Shown: positions 1 to 5,613, numbered from the stretch's first letter. The stretch is DNA of 5,721 bases from Chloroflexota bacterium (GCA_016215145.1 JACRLA010000259.1:1-5721); one strand, 5' to 3'. Notes: generated by a model from the sequence alone, not told the origin. Numbers and translations: made by a program.

Positions 1-1
1 G

Positions 2-835
2 CGGATCGTCGCGCAGGCTCGAATCAATTTCCAAAACTTCGCACAACAACGCCCACAACTTATCTGTGCCAACAGCGATGATGACGGGCTTGTCCTTCGT
101 TTGAAAAACTTGATACGGCACGATGCTCGGGTGGGCGTTGCCGATGGGCGTGGGCGGCTTGAGCGTTGCAAAATAATCGCCCGCCATCGGCGTGAGCCAC
201 GCTGATTCACTTTCGAGAAGTGAGATGTCAATGAACTGCCCGCTGCCTGTTGCGCCGCGCGAGAACAACGCGCTCACGATTGCCAACGACGAATACATGC
301 CCGCCGTCATATCCGAAAGCGGAACCGGAAAACGAATGGGCGCCGACTCGGGCGTGCCTGTGACCGACATCAAACCCGACTCGCCTTGCGCCACGAGATC
401 GTATCCCCCTAGCCCGGCGTTGGGTCCGCTGTGACCATAACCGGAAATGGCGCAATAGATCAATCGTGGAAATTTTTCTTGCACATCATCGGGATGCAAA
501 CCGAGTCGTTTCATGCTGTCGAGGCGCGGCACGTTGCACACCAGCACATCGGCGGTGGCTAAAAGTTTTTGCAAAATTTCTTGTGCCTGAGGTTGTTTGA
601 GATCGAGAGCCACGCTACGCTTGTTGCGATTGGTAGAACAGAAGTAAGCGCTTTCGCCGTCGTGGCGGCGCACCCCCCAGCGACGGGATTGATCGCCCAC
701 ATCGGGTCGCTCGATCTTGATCACGTCCGCGCCAAGATCGCCGAGCATCATCGTGCAGTAAGGTCCGGCGAGAGCTTCGGTGAGATCAATAACTTTGATG
801 TTGGTGAGTGGAGATTGGTGGTTTGAGATTGGCAT
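2..835 (-). CDS. CaiB/BaiF family CoA transferase (class III), C-terminus cut by window edge
   Basis: A continuous minus-strand frame of 278 codons starts at ATG 835-833 and runs off the left edge. Family members are usually near 390-400 residues, so roughly the last 110-120 are missing. The N-terminus reads NIKVIDLTEALAGPYCTMML then GDLGADVIKIERP (about residues 12-44), the classic nucleotide-binding start of CaiB/BaiF enzymes, followed by NRNKRSVALDLK (69-80) and GLMSVTGTPE (154-163). Asp175 in LSDMTAGM matches the catalytic aspartate that carries the acyl-CoA intermediate in formyl-CoA transferase. The family moves CoA between carboxylic acids in the cytoplasm; the substrate cannot be told from sequence. 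The ATG shares one base with the stop of the zinc-ribbon gene (TGATG), and AGG lies five bases upstream of the ATG inside that gene, which suggests translational coupling. Family call is firm; substrate and pathway are open. Confidence 0.93.
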   Translation of the reverse strand, partial: MPISNHQSPLTNIKVIDLTEALAGPYCTMMLGDLGADVIKIERPDVGDQSRRWGVRRHDGESAYFCSTNRNKRSVALDLKQPQAQEILQKLLATADVLVCNVPRLDSMKRLGLHPDDVQEKFPRLIYCAISGYGHSGPNAGLGGYDLVAQGESGLMSVTGTPESAPIRFPVPLSDMTAGMYSSLAIVSALFSRGATGSGQFIDISLLESESAWLTPMAGDYFATLKPPTPIGNAHPSIVPYQVFQTKDKPVIIAVGTDKLWALLCEVLEIDSSLRDDP

Positions 836-1236
836 CAGTGCCTGCCAATAAGTTTGCGAAGAAGTTGCCCGATGCTGGCAACAAGATTAGGTTGATCGAG
901 CGCGTCAAGTTCACCGGCGTCGAGGAACATTCCATAACAGACCGAACACGAATCGGTGTTGATGTTAGCGCGCAGGTTCGCCATTTTGATCAGCGTGCCG
1001 CCGCAGCGCGGGCATTTTCCTTTTTTGTCCTTCGGGGCTGCCGACTCGGCGTCTGATCTTTTTTGTTTAAGGATGCGATGATCGACGGCGAGAATTTTTT
1101 CCAGTTCGCGCTCGTCGAGCCACACGCCGCTGCACGCGCCGCAACGATCTACTTGATAGGGACCCACTTGCACCGTCCCAAATTTTCCGCCGCACGCCGG
1201 ACATTCGCCAAGAGTTTCAGAATCGTTATGCGCCAT
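835..1236 (-). CDS. Tandem TFIIB-type zinc-ribbon protein (zf-TFIIB)
   Basis: A 133-residue protein with two similar zinc-ribbon units. The first has C12-x2-C15 and C32-x2-C35 followed by SGVWLDERELEKI. The second has C75-x2-C78 and C97-x2-C100 followed by YGMFLDAGELDAL. The CPxCGG knuckle, the CxxCxGxWLDxxEL tail and the repeat of the unit are typical of the zf-TFIIB family (PF13453), so each unit should bind one zinc ion. The units are joined by a charged, lysine-rich linker (about 53-74). Members are small cytoplasmic proteins of mostly unknown role, and nucleic-acid or protein binding is only inferred. The start ATG (1236-1234) overlaps the stop of the Uma2 gene by one base (TAATG), with AAAGG nine bases upstream. 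The stop overlaps the next gene's ATG. It is therefore the middle gene of a coupled trio. Confidence 0.88.
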   Translation of the reverse strand: MAHNDSETLGECPACGGKFGTVQVGPYQVDRCGACSGVWLDERELEKILAVDHRILKQKRSDAESAAPKDKKGKCPRCGGTLIKMANLRANINTDSCSVCYGMFLDAGELDALDQPNLVASIGQLLRKLIGRH

Positions 1237-1874
1237 TACGATTTACCTTTGAGTCGTTCAATCTCGGCTTTGAGTCGTTTGTTTTCTTCCTCCGCCTCTT
1301 CACGCGCATCATCTGCCTCGTCCGCCGTCATCAAGCGTTTTTTTGTTTTCGGATCATGCAGCCGCAAGTGATACGATTCGACCCGCAATTCCAATTCAAG
1401 GCTTTCGCTGAAGATCGGCGACTCGAGCGATTGATACTCTGATCCGCGCAAACGAAAACCGCGCAGCGATCCATTCATGGGATCAAAAACAAAATACTCG
1501 GTGACGCCGAGATCGGCGTATAGAACTTTTTTCGACCCCAAATCTTCGCGCCGCGTAGAGACCGACGTGATCTCGAAAACAACATCGGGAGCGCGCCCTT
1601 CTTCCCACAACTTATAAACTCGTCGCTCGCCTTTCGGCACGCCTTTTACCACAAACACATCAGGCACGACAAATTCTTTAGGGTCGCCTTCGACGTAGTA
1701 AAACAACAAGTCGGCGGCGACATAGACATTTGGCGCAGTGTGGAAATAGCGCGACAATGAAAAACGTAAATCTAAAATTTGCGTGATATGCGCGTCAGTT
1801 TCGCCCATCGGCTTGCCATCCCTTTCAGGGTAAAAAATTTTAGGCGGGGTTTTAGGTAGAGCAGCAATCATCAT
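1236..1874 (-). CDS. Uma2 family protein (DUF820), PD-(D/E)XK nuclease fold
   Basis: A 212-residue protein matching the Uma2/DUF820 family (PF05685). Visible core: VVPDVFVV with Asp72, then PDVVFEITSVSTRREDLGSK with Glu101 and lysines 115-116, then the YADLGVTEYFVFDP signature at 119-132. Asp72, Glu101 and Lys115/116 form the D...ExT...K arrangement expected of a PD-(D/E)XK metal-dependent nuclease site. Nuclease activity is inferred from the fold; the cellular role of the family is poorly known and it is often present in many copies per genome. Residues about 183-212 are strongly charged (EEAEEENKRLKAEIERL) and form a coiled coil. The protein opens with two Met codons: AAGG lies four bases from the first and seven from the second (1871-1869), so the second may be the real start. 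It ends in a TAATG overlap with the zinc-ribbon gene. Confidence 0.9.
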   Translation of the reverse strand: MMIAALPKTPPKIFYPERDGKPMGETDAHITQILDLRFSLSRYFHTAPNVYVAADLLFYYVEGDPKEFVVPDVFVVKGVPKGERRVYKLWEEGRAPDVVFEITSVSTRREDLGSKKVLYADLGVTEYFVFDPMNGSLRGFRLRGSEYQSLESPIFSESLELELRVESYHLRLHDPKTKKRLMTADEADDAREEAEEENKRLKAEIERLKGKS

Positions 1875-1889
1875 GTCACCTTGCTAATA

Positions 1890-1895
1890 ATTATA
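1890..1895 (-). promoter_or_regulatory. Possible -10 box upstream of the Uma2 gene
   Basis: The minus strand reads a perfect TATAAT here, 15 bases before the first ATG of the Uma2 gene. No good -35 hexamer is seen 16-18 bases further upstream, where the sequence is part of the CGCATATCG repeats. A start seven bases downstream would leave a leader of about nine bases that just includes the AAGG ribosome site. It could give the Uma2/zinc-ribbon/CoA-transferase trio its own promoter, separate from the aminotransferase. Confidence 0.33.
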
Positions 1896-1904
1896 CATGG
1901 CGTG

Positions 1905-2051
1905 TCGCACATCGCATATCGCGCGTTGCATATCGCACATCGCATATCGCATCACGTCTCACGCATATCGTATCACGCATCACTTATCACGCATCACTTA
2001 TCACGCATCACTTATCACGCCATTCGCTATAAGCCATCTGCCATTCGCTAT
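1905..2051. repeat. Intergenic patchwork of short direct repeats
   Basis: Nearly the whole gap between the aminotransferase and the Uma2 gene is made of short repeated words. An exact 18-base direct repeat, TCGCACATCGCATATCGC, occurs at 1905-1922 and 1933-1950 (28-base offset). A 14-base tandem array follows at 1971-2020. A 12-base repeat, GCCATTCGCTAT, occurs at 2019-2030 and 2040-2051, its last copy overlapping the aminotransferase stop codon (TAG, 2050-2048). The open frame crossing this stretch only translates the repeats and is not a gene. No hairpin with a T run is seen, so no terminator is called after the aminotransferase. Confidence 0.85.
1971..2020. repeat. 14-base perfect tandem repeat, 3.6 copies
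   Basis: The unit TATCACGCATCACT is repeated without error at 1971-1984, 1985-1998 and 1999-2012, with a partial copy at 2013-2020. The period of 14 is not a multiple of three, so copy-number change would shift any reading frame, in line with a non-coding spacer. Within the unit, ATCAC occurs as a shorter sub-repeat, which may have aided expansion by slippage. Confidence 0.95.
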
Positions 2052-3388
2052 CCGCCAACCGCTTTATCCGTAATCTCCAACGCCTTATTAATCACCTCAA
2101 ACGCTTCGCGCAATTCTTTCTCGGTGATGATCAACGGCGGATTGGTGTGCAGCATGTTGCGCCAAGTGAAAGCGTAGATGCCGTTCTCTTTGAGATACGC
2201 GCCGAGTTTGTTCATCTCCGCGCTCGCACCAACGTAAGGAGCCATTGGCTCCTTCGTCTTTCGATTCTTCACTAACTCGACGCAACCGAACAGTCCAATC
2301 GAACGCACATCGCCCACACTCGGATGCTCCGCTTTGAGATCATCGAGCAAGCCCGCCATGATCTTACCCACGCGCTTCGAGTTACCCACGATGTCGTCGT
2401 CCTTCATCACGCGCAGAGTCGCCACGCCCGCCGCAAGACTCATCGGGTGCGCGCTGTAAGTGAGACCGCCGTAGAAAACTTTATCCTTGTAAAAGTCGGA
2501 AATTTTTTCGTTGATGGCGACAGCCCCTAACGGCATATACGCCGACGTTAAACCTTTCGCCATCGTGATCATGTCTGGCACAACTTTCCAATGATCAACC
2601 GCAAACCACTCGCCGGTGCGTCCGAGTCCTGCCATCACTTCATCGCAGATGAGCAAGATGCCATGCTTGTTGCAAATCTCGCGCAAGCCTTGCATGTAAC
2701 CGTCGGGCGGGATGATGATGCCGTTAGTGCCGGTGACGGTCTCAATGAAAATGGCGGCGACGGTGTGCGGTCCCTCATACATCAACACTTCTTCAATTTG
2801 ATCTAAACACCTGCGCGCGAAAACTTGATCGCTATCGCCTTCTTGATATAACTGACTGCGATACTTATACGGATCGAAGGTGTGAATGACTCCGGGGATG
2901 CCGGGTTCGTTTGCCCATCGCCGATGATCGCCGGTCAACGTCATCGCGCCCGACGTTGCGCCGTGATACGAGCGATAGCGGGCGATGATCTTGTGCCGTC
3001 CGGTGAAGTGCCGCGCCATTTTGATCGCGTTCTCATTTGCCTCTGCGCCGCCGAGCGTGAAGAAAAACTTTTTGAGATCACCCGGCATCACTTCTGCCAG
3101 TTCTTTGCCGATGGTGGCACGCACTTCGCTCGCCATACTGGGTCCGGCATAGACCAACTCATCGGCTTGTTTCTTAATCGCTTCAATCACGCGCTCGTTA
3201 CCGTGACCGATGTTGACGCACATCAGTTGCGAATTGAGATCGAGATAGCGTTTGCCATGAGCATCCCAAAAATAAATGCCCTTCCCTTTCGCCATCGGGA
3301 TAGGGTTAACTGAATCTTGGGCAGACCATGAGAAGAAGCTATGTTTCTTGGTGAGGGCAACAATTTCGTCGGGGGACATTGAGGGCAT
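2048..3388 (-). CDS. Class III PLP-dependent aminotransferase (omega-amino acid type)
   Basis: A complete 446-residue protein of normal length for class III (fold type I) transaminases. It shows the phosphate-binding TLGGAEANENAIKMAR (111-126), the ring-stacking YHG (141-143), the FIE of the active site (214-216), CDEV with Asp249 that pairs with the PLP ring nitrogen, and MAKGLTSAYMPLGAV with Lys278 as the Schiff-base lysine. The family moves an amino group from an omega-amino acid or amine, usually to pyruvate or 2-oxoglutarate. Overall it resembles the beta-alanine/taurine:pyruvate group more than acetylornithine or glutamate-1-semialdehyde enzymes, but the exact substrate is not settled. 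The start is supported by GGAG five bases upstream (3397-3394). A dihydropyrimidinase tail on the same strand at the right edge suggests a role in pyrimidine or beta-amino-acid breakdown, yielding malonate semialdehyde from beta-alanine; this is inference from context. Confidence 0.93.
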   Translation of the reverse strand: MPSMSPDEIVALTKKHSFFSWSAQDSVNPIPMAKGKGIYFWDAHGKRYLDLNSQLMCVNIGHGNERVIEAIKKQADELVYAGPSMASEVRATIGKELAEVMPGDLKKFFFTLGGAEANENAIKMARHFTGRHKIIARYRSYHGATSGAMTLTGDHRRWANEPGIPGVIHTFDPYKYRSQLYQEGDSDQVFARRCLDQIEEVLMYEGPHTVAAIFIETVTGTNGIIIPPDGYMQGLREICNKHGILLICDEVMAGLGRTGEWFAVDHWKVVPDMITMAKGLTSAYMPLGAVAINEKISDFYKDKVFYGGLTYSAHPMSLAAGVATLRVMKDDDIVGNSKRVGKIMAGLLDDLKAEHPSVGDVRSIGLFGCVELVKNRKTKEPMAPYVGASAEMNKLGAYLKENGIYAFTWRNMLHTNPPLIITEKELREAFEVINKALEITDKAVGG

Positions 3389-3393
3389 AGGGA

Positions 3394-3397
3394 CTCC
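3394..3397 (-). promoter_or_regulatory. Ribosome binding site of the aminotransferase
   Basis: The minus strand reads GGAG, five bases before ATG 3388-3386. It favours this start over the in-frame ATG three codons later (3379-3377). Confidence 0.65.
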
Positions 3398-3404
3398 GGT
3401 AGTA

Positions 3405-3448
3405 AAAGTGAAAAGTAATCAGTGAACAGTGATCAGTTTCATCAGTTG
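3405..3448. repeat. Degenerate short repeat (CAGTGA/ATCAG type) in the divergent gap
   Basis: This stretch is built from near-copies of one short word at a spacing of about 7-9 bases: CAGTGA at 3420-3425 and 3427-3432, CAGTTT at 3434-3439 and CAGTTG at 3443-3448, preceded by AGTGAAAAGTAATC. It lies just upstream of the aminotransferase start, inside the 241-base divergent gap between that gene and the plus-strand cassette. Confidence 0.6.
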
Positions 3449-3481
3449 ATTCTACATCACTTGATGCTCTGCTTGCGGAGT

Positions 3482-3509
3482 TTGACAAAAGACTGCTTCA
3501 CGATACACT
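3482..3509 (+). promoter_or_regulatory. Putative sigma-70 promoter for the plus-strand cassette
   Basis: A perfect TTGACA at 3482-3487 is followed after 16 bases by TACACT at 3504-3509, which matches TATAAT at four of six positions including the key T-A and final T. Transcription would begin near 3516, leaving a leader of about 114 bases before ATG 3630 that contains the hairpin at 3569-3597. It is the only good promoter candidate seen in the gap facing the three plus-strand genes. Confidence 0.45.
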
Positions 3510-3568
3510 ATCAATATATTTCGCCAACGCACTCGCGATGGCAACGGGGGTGTAGTAAGACCCACTCC

Positions 3569-3597
3569 GAGCCATCCGCAAAATTGCGTGGTGGCTC
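3569..3597 (+). promoter_or_regulatory. Leader hairpin upstream of the DUF4268 gene
   Basis: The outer arms GAGCCA (3569-3574) and TGGCTC (3592-3597) are exact inverted repeats. Inside, CGCA and TGCG pair around a four-base AAAT loop, with one G-U pair, one more C-G pair and a single bulged base between the two helices, giving about 12 paired bases. It sits between the putative promoter and the ribosome site. Only a short T run (CATTTGG) follows, so it could be an attenuator, a binding site, an mRNA-stabilising stem or a decayed mobile-element end; the sequence does not decide. Confidence 0.5.
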
Positions 3598-3617
3598 ATT
3601 TGGTTAAATATGTAGAC

Positions 3618-3623
3618 AAGGAA
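3618..3623 (+). promoter_or_regulatory. Ribosome binding site that sets the DUF4268 start
   Basis: AAGGAA lies six bases before ATG 3630. The same frame could begin at GTG 3588, but that codon lies inside the leader hairpin, has no ribosome site, and would add 14 residues unlike the rest, so ATG 3630 is preferred. Confidence 0.75.
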
Positions 3624-3629
3624 AATGAC

Positions 3630-4562
3630 ATGAACATCTCACGCCTCACAAAGATCCCTCTGCGCGAATTATGGAAACACGAAGCGCGCGGCTTTACACA
3701 TTGGCTTGCTGAAAACCTTGACTATCTCAATGAGGCATTGGATATAGAGTTGAGTCTTGTAGAACGGGAAGCATCAGGTGGTATGACCTTCTCCGCAGAT
3801 ATTCTTGCTGAGGATGCAAGTGGCAACTATTACATAATCGAGAATCAACTTGAAAAAACCGACCACGACCATCTTGGGAAAATCATTACCTATATGAGCA
3901 ATCTGGATGGAAACGGAGCGATCTGGATTACTAGCGAACCACGCCCAGAACACGAGAAAGCTATCCATTGGCTTAATGAAATCCTGCCCGCCGATTCCGC
4001 TGTTTACCTTGTCAAATTGGAAGCTTATAAAATTGAAGATTCTCCGAGCGCACCTCTTTTCACTGTAATTGCGGGACCCACTTCAGTTTCAAAGCAAGTT
4101 GGAGATGAGAAGAAGGAATTGGCAGAACGGCATATTCAAAGACTGGAATTCTGGAAACAGATTTTAGAAAAATACAAAAAGCGAGGCACCTTTTTCTCCA
4201 ACATTTCACCCGCTAAAGATCACTGGATAAACACTGGAGCAGGAAAGGCAGGCGTGGCGTACAGCCAGATTGTGATGATGGATGCATTGAGAGTAGAAGT
4301 GTATATTTCTTCAAGCAATCAGGAAGCCAACAAGCGCTACTTCGACCAGTTGCTCGCCCATAAAGAGAAAATTGAGAAAATATTCGGCAAGCCGCTCGTT
4401 TGGCAGCGGTTGAACGAAAAAACTGCGAGTCGCATTTGTTACACCATCGAAGGTCGTGGCTTGAAAGATAAAGAACAGTGGGATGAGATGCAAGAGATGT
4501 TAGTGGAAGAAATGTACAATCTCCGTAAAGCATTTCAAGACGAGATAGACAAATTAAAGTAA
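3630..4562 (+). CDS. DUF4268 protein with PD-(D/E)XK-like N-terminal domain
   Basis: A 310-residue protein with two parts. Residues about 15-150 carry a restriction-endonuclease-like core: FSADILAED with Asp57, YYIIENQLEKTDHDHLGKIITY with Glu71 and Gln73, then GAIWITSEPRPEHEKAIHWLNE and DSPSAPLFTVIA. The IENQLexTDHdHLG stretch is a hallmark of DUF4268 proteins as I know them; D...E-x-Q stands where nucleases have D...E-x-K. Residues about 165-310 form the DUF4268 domain (PF14088): a helix with EFWKQILE, RVEVYISSSNQEANKRYFDQL, KEKIEKIFGKPLVWQRLNEK, and a charged C-terminal helix. Function is not established; DNA cleavage or binding, perhaps in defence, is an inference from the fold. It leads a three-gene plus-strand unit, with the next gene 61 bases downstream. 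Base composition is A-rich: hand-counted 60-base lines within it gave 33% and 40% G+C. Confidence 0.88.
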   Translation: MNISRLTKIPLRELWKHEARGFTHWLAENLDYLNEALDIELSLVEREASGGMTFSADILAEDASGNYYIIENQLEKTDHDHLGKIITYMSNLDGNGAIWITSEPRPEHEKAIHWLNEILPADSAVYLVKLEAYKIEDSPSAPLFTVIAGPTSVSKQVGDEKKELAERHIQRLEFWKQILEKYKKRGTFFSNISPAKDHWINTGAGKAGVAYSQIVMMDALRVEVYISSSNQEANKRYFDQLLAHKEKIEKIFGKPLVWQRLNEKTASRICYTIEGRGLKDKEQWDEMQEMLVEEMYNLRKAFQDEIDKLK

Positions 4563-4623
4563 AGGATATCTTATCGCCAAGCGCGTTAACTTCGCGGCGG
4601 ATACGAGTAAGTGGGAGCGACTT

Positions 4624-4980
4624 GTGGATTCTAAAAATGACGATTCCGCCTGGACAAAGAAAGGCGCCACCCTGAGCAACAAATCCGCTCAAAAAGAATT
4701 CGGGCTGACGTTTGAGGAAATTGTCGAAGGCATACGCGCTGGCAAATTGCAATACCGTGAAAACAGTGTCTATGGAAGCCCGTTTCTGAGATTGATTCGG
4801 CAGGAAGTGGAAGCGCTGGTCAACGAGAAGTATGGGAAGGATTATTTGAAGAAGAAACATCTGAAGAAAGAATTGGCAGAGGTCAACAAAACCTTGAGAC
4901 AACTGAAATCTCAAACGCTTTCACTGGAAAAGAGAAAAGCAGAACTTCTGGAACTTTTAGGCAACCCAGAACGTGATTAG
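4624..4980 (+). CDS. Small conserved protein, possible XPA-like DNA-binding region plus coiled coil
   Basis: A 118-residue protein starting at GTG, with GGGAG (4613-4617) six bases upstream. No other ATG, GTG or TTG lies in this frame back to the stop at 4555-4557. Residues about 10-72 form a compact basic unit: TKKGATLSNKSAQKEFGLT, EEIVEGIRAGKLQYRENSVY, GSPFLRLIRQEVEALVNEKY. Its pattern (K-S-A-x-K-E-F-x-L, then Y-R-x-N, then a hydrophobic helix ending V-E-A-L and E-K-Y-G) recalls the XPA C-terminal DNA-binding domain of eukaryotic and fungal proteins; this is recall by eye, not a search result. Residues about 73-114 are a lysine/glutamate heptad-like coiled coil (LAEVNKTLRQLKSQTLSLEK), suggesting a dimer. 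It is co-directional with the DUF4268 gene and 12 bases before the next gene, so co-transcription is likely. Function unknown. Confidence 0.78.
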   Translation: MDSKNDDSAWTKKGATLSNKSAQKEFGLTFEEIVEGIRAGKLQYRENSVYGSPFLRLIRQEVEALVNEKYGKDYLKKKHLKKELAEVNKTLRQLKSQTLSLEKRKAELLELLGNPERD

Positions 4981-4984
4981 GAAA
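4979..4984 (+). promoter_or_regulatory. Ribosome binding site overlapping the previous stop codon
   Basis: AGGAAA begins inside the TAG stop of the 118-residue gene and lies eight bases before ATG 4993. The arrangement suggests that ribosomes ending on the first gene help start the second. Confidence 0.65.
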
Positions 4985-4992
4985 TATACTCA

Positions 4993-5529
4993 ATGTCTAA
5001 AAAAAAACAAAAACAAAAAAATGCTTTAGCCGAGCTCATCCGTGAAATGGAATCCAATAAGCTATTTAAAAATCAGAGGATCGAGATACATAAGCAAGGC
5101 GAAAAGATGTCGGAAGTTCTCGGGTTATTTATTGCGCCCTATGCTCAATATGCTCCTAACTACGAAGCCTACAACCGTCTAGTTGCCACCGCAGTGGTCG
5201 CTTGGAATGCCGCTTTGTTGGAAGGAAACCATCGGCGCAAATTTCTCAATGAAATTAGGAAAACCCTCCCGAATGATAAAACCACGCAACAAGACTTTAC
5301 AGATATTGTGGAGGGACTTATTGAACGCAAAGAACGTTTCTTCGCCGACAACCACAGGAACATTCTCAACTACAAAGTAGTTGACATAGGACGCAACTAT
5401 CACCTCTCCGTTGTCTCTACGCCGGATAACCTGCCACCCAATGGTCAACCATCACAAGAAAAACCTAAGTCGTCTGTTGGCATCAACGTCAAAAATTTGT
5501 TGGATGCTGTGTTTGGAACAGAAAAGTAG
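4993..5529 (+). CDS. Hypothetical helical protein with lysine-rich N-terminus
   Basis: A complete 178-residue protein that I cannot assign to a named family. The first ten residues, MSKKKQKQKN, are strongly basic and encoded by A runs of nine, five and seven bases. Residues about 11-118 look all-helical: LAELIREMESNKLF, GEKMSEVLGLFIAPY, a conserved-looking VATAVVAWNAALLEG (64-78) and IVEGLIERKERFFADN (105-120). RNILNYKVVDIGRNYHLSVVST (122-143) looks like a beta hairpin. A proline-rich, probably disordered linker (144-160) leads to a short C-terminal helix, VKNLLDAVFG, which could be a docking peptide. No signal peptide, membrane segment or catalytic motif is seen. The MSEVL...AWN...ERKxxFF pattern feels like a recurring family of uncharacterised bacterial proteins, but that is memory only. 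It is last in the plus-strand unit; position suggests it works with the two upstream genes. Confidence 0.8.
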   Translation: MSKKKQKQKNALAELIREMESNKLFKNQRIEIHKQGEKMSEVLGLFIAPYAQYAPNYEAYNRLVATAVVAWNAALLEGNHRRKFLNEIRKTLPNDKTTQQDFTDIVEGLIERKERFFADNHRNILNYKVVDIGRNYHLSVVSTPDNLPPNGQPSQEKPKSSVGINVKNLLDAVFGTEK

Positions 5530-5539
5530 CAGCCACACC

Positions 5540-5570
5540 GTTGCGTCCGCAGTTGAACTGCGGGCGCAAC
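5540..5570. terminator. Near-perfect palindrome between convergent genes, possible bidirectional terminator
   Basis: Two 15-base arms, GTTGCGTCCGCAGTT and AACTGCGGGCGCAAC, flank a single central G. They pair completely except for one T-G wobble, giving a long GC-rich stem. It lies ten bases after the last plus-strand stop and 45 bases from the stop of the minus-strand dihydropyrimidinase, the usual place for a shared terminator. Neither side has a clear T run directly after the stem, so it may instead be a dispersed palindromic (REP-like) element or act by a factor-dependent route. Confidence 0.5.
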
Positions 5571-5584
5571 GAACTATACAAAAC

Positions 5585-5613
5585 CTTCGTGTTCTTTAAT
5601 TCTTCGTGGTCTT
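5585..5613. repeat. Imperfect 12-base direct repeat in the convergent gap
   Basis: CTTCGTGTTCTT (5585-5596) and CTTCGTGGTCTT (5602-5613) differ at one base and are offset by 17. On the minus strand this reads as the ACCACGAAGA/AACACGAAG style of spacer text that I recall from environmental bacterial genomes. It ends just before the dihydropyrimidinase stop codon. Confidence 0.6.

Noticed and set aside
192..434. Plus-strand and minus-strand short frames over the CoA transferase
   Set aside because: The continuous minus-strand CaiB/BaiF frame from 835 to 2 explains this region with conserved motifs throughout; the others are shadows.
1905..2051. CRISPR array
   Set aside because: Repeats are 12-18 bases, of several kinds, adjacent or overlapping, with no unique spacers of 30-40 bases and no cas genes.
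1881..2177. Plus-strand open frame of 98 codons
   Set aside because: It mainly translates the short repeats (His/Ile/Ser/Tyr-rich) and then runs antisense into the aminotransferase. No ribosome site and no domain are visible.
2882..3313. Plus-strand open frame of 143 codons
   Set aside because: It is antisense to the aminotransferase, whose active-site motifs fill this stretch, and it has no domain of its own.
3422..3607. Plus-strand open frame of 61 codons in the divergent gap
   Set aside because: It spans the repeat words, the putative promoter and the leader hairpin, has no clear ribosome site, and the product resembles nothing known.
4213..4914. Minus-strand open frame of 233 codons
   Set aside because: It lies antisense to the DUF4268 gene and the 118-residue gene, both of which show family-like sequence. 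Its product is rich in Phe, Leu and Ser with no recognisable motif, as expected of a shadow frame.
3410..5528. GAAAAGTA shared at 3410-3417 and 5521-5528 as a possible insertion-site duplication
   Set aside because: Only eight bases match, the right copy is inside the end of the 178-residue gene, and such A-rich words are expected by chance. No integrase or transposase is present.
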